Shown: in pieces, positions 1-8,160 of the stretch | How the letters are laid out: each line of letters opens with the position of its first letter | Numbering within the stretch: position 1 is the first letter of the stretch | NCBI GenBank assembly: GCA_021604865.1 | Contig: BQJU01000018.1 | Span: 1-64,000 of the forward strand | Origin: Saprospiraceae bacterium | GTDB lineage: Bacteria; Bacteroidota; Bacteroidia; Chitinophagales; Saprospiraceae | Reading direction: 5' to 3' | Length of the DNA: 64,000 nucleotides | Notes under the pieces: model-generated | Seen by the model: only the letters and a program-made list of their open reading frames with translations | Told to the model about the DNA's origin: nothing | Database searches by the model: none | Made by a program: the position numbers and the translations under genes

Positions 1-523
1 AATTGAAACCAAATCTAATATTTTTCTCCCTTAATTCTTTAGCAAGCCTTAATCGTACCAGATTGGAATTGAAACCAGAAAGACAAATAGCTGACTTTAG
101 AGAAAAGTTAAGCCTTAATCGTACCAGATTGGAATTGAAACGGATGGAAGCAAAGCAGGAGGTTGTCGAAGAAGTAAAGCCTTAATCGTACCAGATTGGA
201 ATTGAAACATAAAAAGTCTTGTTTCTTCCATTATTCCGGCTGGGCCTTAATCGTACCAGATTGGAATTGAAACTTTACAGATATATATCCATTTGTTGAG
301 GTAAGGCTGCCTTAATCGTACCAGATTGGAATTGAAACGATAGATACTCACAGGAGTTTCATTGAGTATGTTGAGCCTTAATCGTACCAGATTGGAATTG
401 AAACTTTTTCGCGCTGCCATAGTAGCAATCCGCTGGGCTTTGCCTTAATCGTACCAGATTGGAATTGAAACTAGGTTTGGATACGAGGCAATAGGCCGCG
501 TAAATGAGCCTTAATCGTACCAG

Positions 524-581
524 TCCCGATTCAGCCCACAGGGCTTCATACGGGATGCTCCTTGTGCGGTGCACACGATCA
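524..581. mobile_element. 58-bp palindromic insert in CRISPR repeat, copy 1
   Basis: This segment splits a CRISPR repeat between CCAG (ends 523) and ATTGGAATTGAAAC (582-595). It is rich in small palindromes: TCCCG pairs with CGGGA, enclosing GCCC-ACA-GGGC, followed by GTGC-GGT-GCAC. No target duplication is evident. Size, hairpins and the clean junction suggest a REP-like or miniature element moved in trans. That is inference, since no transposase is present here. Confidence 0.7.
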
Positions 582-646
582 ATTGGAATTGAAACTAGCC
601 TGGTAAAAGGCTTTTTTTGTCACCTTGGGTGCCTAAATCGTACCAG

Positions 647-704
647 CCCCGATTCAACCCACAGGGCTTCATACGGGATGCTCCTTGTGCGGTGCACATG
701 ATCA
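647..704. mobile_element. 58-bp palindromic insert in CRISPR repeat, copy 2
   Basis: This is a second copy of the element at 524-581, with the same length and three substitutions. It sits at exactly the same position (after CCAG) of the next and terminal repeat. The two copies are separated by a normal 35-bp spacer (596-630). Confidence 0.7.
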
Positions 705-780
705 ATTGGAATTAAATAAATGTAAGGAGTTCTGAACGATCGACAGGCAGAAGCATCTACCATGATACTAGAACTAGGAT

Positions 781-2199
781 TTACTTCCCTTTGCCCTGCA
801 ACAACACTAACATTGTATAAAACATGATTTTAAAATCTAATGCCAGCGACATATTTTCGATGTAGAGAATATCGAATTTCAGCCGTTGTAGCATTTGATC
901 GACATTGGAAGCGTAACCGTATTTGACCTGACCCCAGGAAGTAATGCCGGGCCGCACTTTGAGGAGGTGACGGTAGTGGGGCGCCCGTTGCATAATCAGG
1001 TCGATGTAATACTGCCTTTCAGGGCGAGGGCCGACGATAGACATATCACCAATTAGGACGTTCCAAAATTGGGGTAGTTCATCCAGTCGCCATTTGCGCA
1101 TGACGGCACCCCAGGGGGTACAGCGTGAATCGCCATCGTGGGATAACTGCGGACCTTCTCTTTCTGCATCCAGTGGCATAGATCGGAACTTAAGGATGTC
1201 AAAAGGTTTGCCGTTAAGGCCAATTCGTTCTTGTTTGAAAAGGATAGGACCAGGGGACGAAAAACGTACCCGCATTGCTACATAAGTATAAAGCGGAGAT
1301 AATAAAAATAAGGTGATAATAGAGACAGACAGATCGATCAGGCGTTTTACCAGGCGCTGCCATTTGGGCATGAGGTCCTGAGCAATCTCGATTAAGACGG
1401 CACCATAAACGTGATTCATCTTAACAGTGCCCAGCATGATATCGTACATGTCGGGGATGATCTTGACCAGTACCTGTGAATTGAAATCGAAGAGTACATT
1501 CAGAATTTCGCGTAGGCGATTGTGTTCGGAAGTTTCAATGGCGATGATGACCTCTTCAATTTGTTGGTTGCCAATGACTTCATTGAGGTCTTCTATTTTT
1601 CCCAACCGGGGTAAATATTGTCCTAGTTCATTGGTGACCCGGCCATTGGCATCAATAAATCCTACAAAGTGATACCCCAGTCCTTTCTCCCGGCCTGTAA
1701 TTTCGTGATAGAGGTCTAATGCATTCTGATTGCCGCCGATAATCAGGGTATTGTAGGTGACCTTACCTGCTTTCAATCGCCAGCTCGCCTTGGTGAGGAT
1801 GATCATGCGAACGGTGGCTGTAAAGAAAAAATGGAGTAGGAATAAGGTCGTAAAAGAGGTATAATAAGTAGTATAATTAGTCACAAAGTCATCGAGGATC
1901 AGCGTGAAAAACAAAAAGATGACCCCAAAGAAACTAAGAAAGAAGGTTCTGGCAAGGGTAGCCAGACGGGAGAGGCGGTAAATATCTTTGTACTGATCAA
2001 AAATGGAATAAAATAGTAACCATCCTGTAGGTATAATCACGATACCCAGCCAAAAGTTGGGCTCATCAATGTCCTGCCAGTGGAGGGTTCCGCTCTCCAG
2101 ATGTTTGCGATAGGCAAAAAAGCAGGCCCAGGAGAGCATGGCGGTAATAAAGTCCGCGAATTTGTAAAATAATGTATCGACGCGACGCCTCCGGGTCAT
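781..2199 (-). CDS. Polyprenyl-phosphate sugar phosphotransferase (exopolysaccharide initiation)
   Basis: This 472-residue WbaP/WcaJ-type protein should transfer a sugar-1-phosphate from a UDP-sugar to undecaprenyl phosphate at the inner membrane, the first step in exopolysaccharide or O-antigen assembly. Four hydrophobic segments lie within residues 15-135. A Rossmann-like CoA_binding_3 region starts near TLIIGG (151-156). The catalytic sugar-transferase domain is at 285-472, with KRLIDL, SPGPILFKQERIG (315-327), FDILKFRSM (333-341), DELPQFWNVL (373-382), SIVGPRPE and VRPGITSWGQV. All family motifs are present, so it should be active. No other polysaccharide gene is adjacent. A degenerate relative of the same architecture is fused to a glycosyltransferase at 31136-33106. 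Confidence 0.93.
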   Translation of the reverse strand: MTRRRRVDTLFYKFADFITAMLSWACFFAYRKHLESGTLHWQDIDEPNFWLGIVIIPTGWLLFYSIFDQYKDIYRLSRLATLARTFFLSFFGVIFLFFTLILDDFVTNYTTYYTSFTTLFLLHFFFTATVRMIILTKASWRLKAGKVTYNTLIIGGNQNALDLYHEITGREKGLGYHFVGFIDANGRVTNELGQYLPRLGKIEDLNEVIGNQQIEEVIIAIETSEHNRLREILNVLFDFNSQVLVKIIPDMYDIMLGTVKMNHVYGAVLIEIAQDLMPKWQRLVKRLIDLSVSIITLFLLSPLYTYVAMRVRFSSPGPILFKQERIGLNGKPFDILKFRSMPLDAEREGPQLSHDGDSRCTPWGAVMRKWRLDELPQFWNVLIGDMSIVGPRPERQYYIDLIMQRAPHYRHLLKVRPGITSWGQVKYGYASNVDQMLQRLKFDILYIENMSLALDFKIMFYTMLVLLQGKGK

Positions 2200-2312
2200 G
2201 TTCCGATTTTTTTCTAAGTAGATAGAGTGGAACTTGAGTCAAGTTAATAATCAAACAAGTACTCAAATTATAGTTAAATTCACCATACAGAAAGTCGTCT
2301 TTCGAAGACATT

Positions 2313-3206
2313 CTAGAAGTGAACTAATTTGATATTATCCAATTGCAATTGTGCTTTATCCAAGGTCAACTGACCGCCCTCCACAGGAATAAAGGCATTA
2401 AAGCCCACTTGATATTGATCAAAATCTCCTTCTATTGCCAGGACACTCAGGTTGAAATAAATCTTATTCCATTCTCCTTTGGGACTAAACCCCGGATCAT
2501 AAAGTGGAAAACTATTAAATGGATCCGAAACATCATATCCCACCAGGCCGAAAATGACGGGCACTTCCGACCTATAGTTCACCTCAAGGTAAACCAGCAG
2601 GCCGTTTTTGATTAGATCAGGGTAACGGTCAACGGTGGCCAATTCCACAAAACTACTAGCGGTATCCAGGAGGATACGTGCCGAAGCACCTTCAAAAGCA
2701 TCCTGGGTGGTCACCACAATCTTATTGGCTTCTTCACCGGATCTCAGTTCCTGAAATTGATGATTGTTCCCGTTTTCAAAATTTTCAATTAGCGAAAATT
2801 TGATATCATCCCGGTAGGTTATTACCGGACGGATGGTATCGGTTTCGTTTGGCTGTAGATCAACGGTGGTTTCATAGTTTTTGTAAAAAGGATAAATGTC
2901 CCTTGTTGAATTAATACCATTGTCCTTAATGCCCGCCCGCAACGATAATTGCGTATCTCCTGATTTGAGCAAAGGGATTCGAGCTGGCAGCGAATAGACT
3001 CCCAGGAAATCTCCTTCACTGGTAACCCATACATCCGTAATATTGGAAGAATTACTTCCCTCTGTTGCCGGATCCGTTTGCAGTTCAAAAGCAGGCACAT
3101 AAATAAAGGCAGGAATTTCTTCTGCCGGATTAATGATATCACAGGCGGCAACGGCCACACAGGCCAGCCCTAATACACTCCATTTAATGCGGTTTGTCAT
3201 TTTCAT
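2313..3206 (-). CDS. Hypothetical lipoprotein
   Basis: This is a 297-residue protein with a lipoprotein signal: a hydrophobic stretch ending VAAC with the lipobox Cys at residue 22, followed by Asp. The mature part is beta-rich without cysteines. Its C-terminal half, from about residue 140 (NFENGNNHQF), resembles the jelly-roll layout of galactose-binding-like domains, but I cannot name a family. It lies 12 bp downstream of the oxidoreductase gene on the same strand, so the two are probably co-transcribed. The function is unknown; export to the periplasmic or outer-membrane leaflet is inferred from the signal. Confidence 0.8.
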   Translation of the reverse strand: MKMTNRIKWSVLGLACVAVAACDIINPAEEIPAFIYVPAFELQTDPATEGSNSSNITDVWVTSEGDFLGVYSLPARIPLLKSGDTQLSLRAGIKDNGINSTRDIYPFYKNYETTVDLQPNETDTIRPVITYRDDIKFSLIENFENGNNHQFQELRSGEEANKIVVTTQDAFEGASARILLDTASSFVELATVDRYPDLIKNGLLVYLEVNYRSEVPVIFGLVGYDVSDPFNSFPLYDPGFSPKGEWNKIYFNLSVLAIEGDFDQYQVGFNAFIPVEGGQLTLDKAQLQLDNIKLVHF

Positions 3207-3218
3207 AGCTAAAACAAT

Positions 3219-4208
3219 TTATACAAGCAGACTCCCAGCCCGACGTTCCACCTCTTTTGCAATCTGGTGAGCCAACTTTAGTGCCTGGTAACCATCTTCA
3301 ATACTTACTCGTGGGCGTTGGCCCGCTTCAATACTGGTGGCGAAAGTCTCCAGCTCCATTTTAATGGAATTCACGGGCTCAATTTCGGGCATATCTATGT
3401 GGATATATTTATTCCCACTGGTGGTCTCCAATTTTAACAACTCTTCTTGATTGGCGGCAATGCCTTCCTCGTAGAGACGGATGACCTGTGCTTGTTTTTC
3501 CAAGAAATCGAGGCTGATATAAGCATCCTTTTGGAAAAGCCTAACCTTTCTCATTTGTTTGAGTGAAATACGGCTGGCTGTCAGATTAGCAACACATCCA
3601 TTTTCAAACTCAATCCGGGCATTGACGATATCCGGGCTTTGGCTGACCACCGCTACACCACTGGCATGAACAGCTTTGACCTTGGAATCTACCATGCTCA
3701 GAATAATGTCAAGATCATGGATCATCAGATCCAATATGACAGAAACATCCGTTCCTCTAGGGTTAAAAACAGCCAGCCTGTGGGCTTCCACAAACATAGG
3801 GTCGAGGTGGATATCCTCCAATGCCAATAAGGCCGGATTGAAGCGCTCTACATGCCCCACTTGCACTTTCACACCCTGCTGGCGGCTCATTTCAATCAGT
3901 TGCTCAGCTTCCTCCACCGTATGGGTTAAAGGTTTTTCAATAAACAAGTGTTTGCCACGCCGAATGGCCTCGGTAGCCATCGCAAAGTGCACCGTGGTAG
4001 GTGTTACAATGTCGACCACATCTACTGCATCCATCAGTGCTTCGGCAGTATCAAAGGCAGGAATGTTAAATTCAGCAGATACTTTTTTGGCAGTCTCGGG
4101 ATCAGGGTCGTAAAAGCCCACTAATTCATAAGTCTCACCAGCCAATTGGATACATTTAAGGTGAATTTTACCCAAGTGGCCAGTACCCAAAACCCCGATT
4201 TTTAACAT
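3219..4208 (-). CDS. Gfo/Idh/MocA-family NAD(P)-dependent oxidoreductase
   Basis: The N-terminal Rossmann fold starts KIGVLGTGHLGKIHL (GxGxxG for NAD(P)), and the family motif EKPLT appears near residue 92 of this start. Downstream is the usual mixed alpha/beta C-terminal domain. Members oxidise or epimerise sugars and related polyols, but the substrate cannot be read from sequence. I place the start at the ATG at 4208 (MLKIGVLG), because the family begins directly with this strand. An in-frame ATG at 4235 would add nine unrelated residues. The lipoprotein gene follows 12 bp downstream. Length (329 residues) is normal. Confidence 0.92.
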   Translation of the reverse strand: MLKIGVLGTGHLGKIHLKCIQLAGETYELVGFYDPDPETAKKVSAEFNIPAFDTAEALMDAVDVVDIVTPTTVHFAMATEAIRRGKHLFIEKPLTHTVEEAEQLIEMSRQQGVKVQVGHVERFNPALLALEDIHLDPMFVEAHRLAVFNPRGTDVSVILDLMIHDLDIILSMVDSKVKAVHASGVAVVSQSPDIVNARIEFENGCVANLTASRISLKQMRKVRLFQKDAYISLDFLEKQAQVIRLYEEGIAANQEELLKLETTSGNKYIHIDMPEIEPVNSIKMELETFATSIEAGQRPRVSIEDGYQALKLAHQIAKEVERRAGSLLV

Positions 4209-4293
4209 AATGCTTGATTTGTTGTTAGAGCACATAGCTCAATGATCGGGCAAAAGTACAAGAAAAAATTAGATTTTTGCCCCACCTGACTTA

Positions 4294-4338
4294 TGTTTGG
4301 AGGCCAACCTTCGATCTACAAAGATTGGCCTCTAAACA
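4294..4338. repeat. Inverted repeat with the TTTGGAGGCCAA motif
   Basis: TGTTTGGAGGCCAA (4294-4307) pairs with TTGGCCTCTAAACA (4325-4338), with one mismatch around a 17-bp loop. It lies between the stop of the 4376 gene and the start of the oxidoreductase. It may act as a terminator or processing hairpin. Related single arms occur elsewhere (5402-5418, 16616-16630, 54465-54476). Confidence 0.6.
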
Positions 4339-4375
4339 AATTCTTAAAGTCAAAGTAAAACGACTGAACCATGCT

Positions 4376-4681
4376 TTACGTTGCCCGGTAATACATCAGG
4401 ATAGCTCCAAATAAGGTAATCAACGCAATTAACACCGTAGCCATCCGGATGGTATATTGCATGTGGTTGACAAAAGTTTCGATTTCCTGGCGCATATCCG
4501 GGTACCGGGGAAAAATTTCCTCCTCCATCTTCTGGCGATTAAATAAATGGGCAGCCCCAAATTCAACCTCGTTTTGAACCAACTTTTTATAACTCTTCAA
4601 TACCTTAACCCGGAAATAAACATTGACAAACAACATTGCAACAAATAATCCAATAACTACAGATATCAATAGGATAATCAT
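4376..4681 (-). CDS. Small membrane protein, unknown function
   Basis: This 101-residue protein has a hydrophobic N-terminal segment (IILLISVVIGLFVAMLFVNVYF, about residues 2-23) and a second one at 79-97 (MATVLIALITLFGAILMYY). Between them is a charged, helical soluble stretch. A hairpin-like two-pass topology is likely. I recognise no family. It stands alone on the minus strand, with an inverted repeat just after its stop. The codon pattern and the two well-formed membrane segments support a real gene. Confidence 0.7.
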   Translation of the reverse strand: MIILLISVVIGLFVAMLFVNVYFRVKVLKSYKKLVQNEVEFGAAHLFNRQKMEEEIFPRYPDMRQEIETFVNHMQYTIRMATVLIALITLFGAILMYYRAT

Positions 4682-4864
4682 GTTCGAGGTTTTGATGCAA
4701 ATTTAGAAATAATTTGATGGGGGGAGAAGGTGGGAAGGTGAGAAAGGGAGATCAATCAGCCAAAAGATGTGTTCCAACCATAGCGCAACGATTTGACATT
4801 TGTCTACACAACGATAGGAAGTCTGACATCTAGCAGGCTACACCCAGCCTAGACGATCTCTCCT

Positions 4865-5314
4865 TCAAACCTTATTTCCAGTAATTTTTTTCAAAAAGAT
4901 GCGGCCACGTGAGCGCTTTTCGCTAAAGGTATCAGAAGTAACTTCCTGCCAATAACCTTCAAGGGTGGAGCCGAAGATACTACGGTTGTATACGGCCTGA
5001 AATTTCCTCAGAAAGGGGGGAATCAAGGCAACATCCATATCCTCTGGAATTTCAATTTCTTCAAAATAGATAGACTGATCGTAGTAATAGCGGCCTTTAA
5101 AATCTATTTCGACCACCCGTTTATCTTCCAGGAAGAAGTAGGTACGTCCACTGACGTCGCTTCCGTTTATTTCGATGACCAAATGGAATTTTTGACCGGT
5201 TTTGGCAAAATTACTGCCGGTAATCGTGCCTTCCCAACGGCCGTCCAGGCCTTTCTGAGCTGTAGCGGACAACAAAAAGAGCGTGCAAATTATCGTAAAA
5301 CCTATTTTTTTCAT
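4865..5314 (-). CDS. Hypothetical exported protein
   Basis: This is a secreted protein of 149 residues from the ATG at 5314. The signal peptide MKKIGFTIICTLFLLSATAQ ends in a typical A-x-A-Q type site. An upstream in-frame ATG at 5335 would put seven residues before the signal, so it was not chosen. The mature part starts GLDGRWEGTITG, the opening of many small lipocalin-like beta barrels in Bacteroidota, and contains GSDVSGRTYF and EGYWQE strands. A lipocalin-like ligand-binding fold is a guess from this pattern. No neighbour suggests a pathway. Confidence 0.75.
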   Translation of the reverse strand: MKKIGFTIICTLFLLSATAQKGLDGRWEGTITGSNFAKTGQKFHLVIEINGSDVSGRTYFFLEDKRVVEIDFKGRYYYDQSIYFEEIEIPEDMDVALIPPFLRKFQAVYNRSIFGSTLEGYWQEVTSDTFSEKRSRGRIFLKKITGNKV

Positions 5315-5452
5315 ACCTGGTAGTTTCAAGCGCAAAATTAACGGATCATCAGCAGGGATGACAAAATTAAAAAACTAAAACAATTAGCCGAAACTTAAAT
5401 GCTTGGCCTCCAAACATGTTCTAACAGATGCAGAATGTTCTTAAATTGGTGG

Positions 5453-6472
5453 TTACTTCGACATTTGATCAATATATGCACGTAGATCTTCCATTTGTTG
5501 ATCACTCATTTTTTCCAAGGTATAATTGGGCATATAGGCCATTTTACCTGGAATAGGGGAGGTGCCATAACGCGCTACCTGGTATACAGAATAGCGGGTA
5601 TAGCGGGATATATGGCGTTCCAGAAACTGGAAAGAATAATTGGTGTCATCCAATTCGAAAAAGGAGTAACGCTTATCTTCATGACAGTGTTTACAGCTCA
5701 AATCGTAAATCAAGGCTCCGTTTTCAGCATTACCTTTAAGGGGATAACCTTTTGTCCTATTTTCCGGCGGGGTAACAAATGTTGCCGGTGAACCGGGCAG
5801 GTATTTATCTTTGACCAGCTGAATAGCATCGGTAGCCATACTGCCTTGCTGAAGCGCCATGTTAATTTTTTGGAGCTCATCATCCTTAATATTCAAATCT
5901 TTCATCTTGAGCTCCAGTGTCCACAAGTAGGCCAGTACAGACTCCATTTCCCAGGACGCTAAAGCCCGACCTTGTGAGCATTCTACTGCACAAAGCTGGA
6001 TGGCTTCCCGTATATTATTACGGGCTGGTTTGACCAGGTCGCCGTATTTTTTTTCATAATCTCCATTGTAAAAAGAAGTGCGGTTGACTGCTCCATACAA
6101 GGTGGTACCCTGCAAAAAAGGCATACCATGATCGCGGACATATTCCAGGCGTGCCTGCGGATCGGATACACTCAAATCCGGATCTTCCTTTTGAACGTTG
6201 TGACAAGAAGTACAGACAAAATGATTGCTTTGTTTCGTCGTTTTGCCACCATTAGGTTTTTTTGCTATTCCTTTTAAAACCAGGTCACGGCCAACTTCCA
6301 CTGATGCTCCTCCCACACTGAGGTCGGGCTGATGGGCTAGGGGCTCATCACCTAATTCTACCAAAACCCGGGCAACGGGGGTTTCTTCGTCCACAATCAG
6401 TGATGGTGTAGACAACCATTCACCACTCCAGGCAATCAAAGTAATCAGAAATAATATAGGAATGATTTTCAT
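5453..6472 (-). CDS. Dihaem c-type cytochrome, exported
   Basis: This is a 339-residue periplasmic electron carrier with a signal peptide (residues 1-20) and two covalent haem sites: CTSCH (87-91) and CKHCH (260-264). Methionines in MAYMPNYTLEKM near the C-terminus are candidate axial ligands for the second haem. Two further cysteines (CAVEC, 161-165) lie between the haem domains and may form a disulphide. It is the last gene of a three-gene minus-strand set, after the lipoprotein at 7499 and the DUF5777 barrel at 6530. The set suggests an envelope electron-transfer or oxidative function whose substrate I cannot define. Confidence 0.9.
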   Translation of the reverse strand: MKIIPILFLITLIAWSGEWLSTPSLIVDEETPVARVLVELGDEPLAHQPDLSVGGASVEVGRDLVLKGIAKKPNGGKTTKQSNHFVCTSCHNVQKEDPDLSVSDPQARLEYVRDHGMPFLQGTTLYGAVNRTSFYNGDYEKKYGDLVKPARNNIREAIQLCAVECSQGRALASWEMESVLAYLWTLELKMKDLNIKDDELQKINMALQQGSMATDAIQLVKDKYLPGSPATFVTPPENRTKGYPLKGNAENGALIYDLSCKHCHEDKRYSFFELDDTNYSFQFLERHISRYTRYSVYQVARYGTSPIPGKMAYMPNYTLEKMSDQQMEDLRAYIDQMSK

Positions 6473-6529
6473 CGCTTAGTATAAATTCTTTGACAAATCA
6501 CGTGATCAGATATTCGCGCTTTTTTAGTC

Positions 6530-7426
6530 CTAAAGGTTAAATACCCTGGAAATGGTAAATCCAAGCCTGAATTGGCCCTCGTTCCAATTGGAAATAGTAT
6601 AGGGAACATAATCCGTTTCCATGATCCCTGTAGCATTGGTGAAATTCACCTGGAATACATGGCCACCAGTGTCGATTTCCAATCCAAAACCTATGGCCGG
6701 ATAATAACCGTTGGCTGGGGTTCTACGTTCTGAAAAAGGGAAGGTAGCATCAGCAATAAAGCCAAACACTTTGGTCAGCTGAATGCGGGTCGCTACTCCG
6801 AAGGCAAAAATACCATTTTCGTCTTCAAAGGTAACCAGGTTCCGATGTGTATAGGAAGGAATCAATTGCAAACTAAATGAATTTGAAAATTTCCGGGCAA
6901 TCAGCAGCTGCACGTTATTGGCGAAACGGTGGTTTAATTCCGGAAAACTTCGGATCAAATCCGGGTTGTCATCAATTTTTTTAGCGGTAGAAAATGAAGA
7001 AACACCTACCAGGGTGATACTTACAGGTATACCAGCGCCCTCCGTTTGCCGTAAGGCCCGATATTTTACTACGGCGTTTAATAACTGACGCAGGCCGGTA
7101 TCGCCATCCGGCGTAGAACCGGCTCCCTTTGCGCGGTATAATCCGGCAGTTAAATTATCGGTAAACCCATATTCCGCACCAATCATAATATCTGTGGCAC
7201 TTTCCAGGCCAAAGAATGTCTGAAAACCACCATTTTCTCCGGCAAGATCCCCAAAACGGTGCGCAATCCGTACATCCAGTTTGCGTTTGGGTAACGTTTC
7301 TACAGAATGGGTATTGATTACCCGGCTATCTTTAAAGGTTTGAAATACATAAGATTGGGCAAAAATGCCACAGCTCATCACAGACAAAGTGCAAACAATC
7401 AACAAACGCTCCATTATCGCTTTCAA
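6530..7426 (-). CDS. DUF5777-family outer-membrane beta-barrel-like protein
   Basis: This is a 298-residue exported protein. The signal peptide ends ...GIFAQ, and the mature protein begins SYVFQTFKDSRVINTHSVE, the characteristic opening of the DUF5777 family. The rest is alternating amphipathic strands rich in Gly and aromatic residues (for example FGLESATDIMIGAEYGFTDN), and the last residue is aromatic-proximal (RVFNL), consistent with an outer-membrane barrel. An internal ATG at 7414 is an equally good start. It lies between a cytochrome c gene and a haem-protein-like lipoprotein, a grouping I have seen for this family. Function is unproven. Confidence 0.82.
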   Translation of the reverse strand: MKAIMERLLIVCTLSVMSCGIFAQSYVFQTFKDSRVINTHSVETLPKRKLDVRIAHRFGDLAGENGGFQTFFGLESATDIMIGAEYGFTDNLTAGLYRAKGAGSTPDGDTGLRQLLNAVVKYRALRQTEGAGIPVSITLVGVSSFSTAKKIDDNPDLIRSFPELNHRFANNVQLLIARKFSNSFSLQLIPSYTHRNLVTFEDENGIFAFGVATRIQLTKVFGFIADATFPFSERRTPANGYYPAIGFGLEIDTGGHVFQVNFTNATGIMETDYVPYTISNWNEGQFRLGFTISRVFNL

Positions 7427-7498
7427 GTTTTTAATTTAACAGATATTCTTTTATACTCTTTCACCACAATTTTGTTGCTCTTCTCAGCAAAAAGACTG

Positions 7499-7894
7499 TT
7501 ATTTTGGTGCACCGGCATCCAGCCAGCAAATAAATAAAGCCAATTCTTCATCAGATAATTCGATTGGCTGTCCTGACGGTACCAAACTCGAAGGTGGCAT
7601 ACCATTCAGTGGATCATCTTTCATGGACACAACCCTACTACGGATTTTACTCTCAAATTGTTTCACATTATTATAATCAATTAATGAAGGCGCAATGGCT
7701 GGATGGCAGGCACCACCGTAAGCACAACTATTGGCAATGATTCCTTTGATCTGATTATCATAGGTTACCGTAACTGATTCACAAATTTCCGGGGTCATCG
7801 GCTCTGGCAAAATATCGCTGCTGCATTGTGCAAAAGTAAAAAGGCAACCCGCAGCAAATAGCCAACAGCAATAATTTTGGAAGGACATCTTCAT
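7499..7894 (-). CDS. Lipoprotein with cytochrome-c-like CxxxxxCH motif
   Basis: This is a 131-residue lipoprotein from the ATG at 7894 (MKMSFQNYC). The lipobox ends FAQC, then SSD. The mature region contains YDNQIKGIIANSCAYGGACHPA, the position where small Bacteroidota cytochrome-like lipoproteins carry CxxCH. Here five residues separate the cysteines (CAYGGACH), so classical haem attachment is doubtful. A C-terminal ELALFICWLDAGAP matches the closing helix of such domains. It heads the set with DUF5777 and the dihaem cytochrome. A start at 7915 is possible but puts extra residues before the signal. Confidence 0.8.
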   Translation of the reverse strand: MKMSFQNYCCWLFAAGCLFTFAQCSSDILPEPMTPEICESVTVTYDNQIKGIIANSCAYGGACHPAIAPSLIDYNNVKQFESKIRSRVVSMKDDPLNGMPPSSLVPSGQPIELSDEELALFICWLDAGAPK

Positions 7895-8160
7895 GGTTTT
7901 AAAATTTTGGCGCAAAATAAGAAATCGTGCAATGGAAAAAAATAATTACATTAAAAAATTATCTATATATAGTTATTTTTTAAGTTGGCAGAATTGCTCT
8001 TTCCCCAATGAGAAAGGGCTTTCTGTTTTGTTTTGGACAATGCAACATCTAATAACGATTGTCGGGAGTGTAGCAATTGTTTTTTCAGCATTAGCAAAAT
8101 CTTTTTCATCTGCTTTATGCATTTCATTGGTTTCTTGCATCCTATCCCTAAAAAAGAACC

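Larger units (their letters stand above)
1..717 (+). CRISPR. CRISPR array, leader-distal end (cut by left edge)
   Basis: The 30-bp direct repeat begins GCCTTAATCG, has TACCAGATTG in the middle and ends GAATTGAAAC. Intact copies lie at 46-75, 112-141, 179-208, 244-273, 309-338, 375-404 and 442-471, and the end of another copy is at 1-9. Nine spacers of 35-37 bp separate the units. The GAAAC 3' end puts the transcript on the plus strand, with the leader left of the window. The last unit is degenerate (GCCTAAATCG at 631, ATTGGAATTAAAT at 705), as expected of a trailer end. Repeat copies at 508-595 and 631-717 are each split after CCAG by a 58-bp insert. No cas gene is present, so the type cannot be set; the repeat resembles those of type I-B/III systems. 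Confidence 0.97.

Noticed and set aside
359-701. Open frames of 65-71 residues on both strands within the CRISPR array
   Set aside because: They are read through repeats and the 58-bp inserts; the peptide repeats simply mirror the DNA repeats.
2066-2311. 81-residue frame overlapping the sugar-phosphotransferase start
   Set aside because: It overlaps conserved N-terminal coding sequence in another frame and has no signal or domain.
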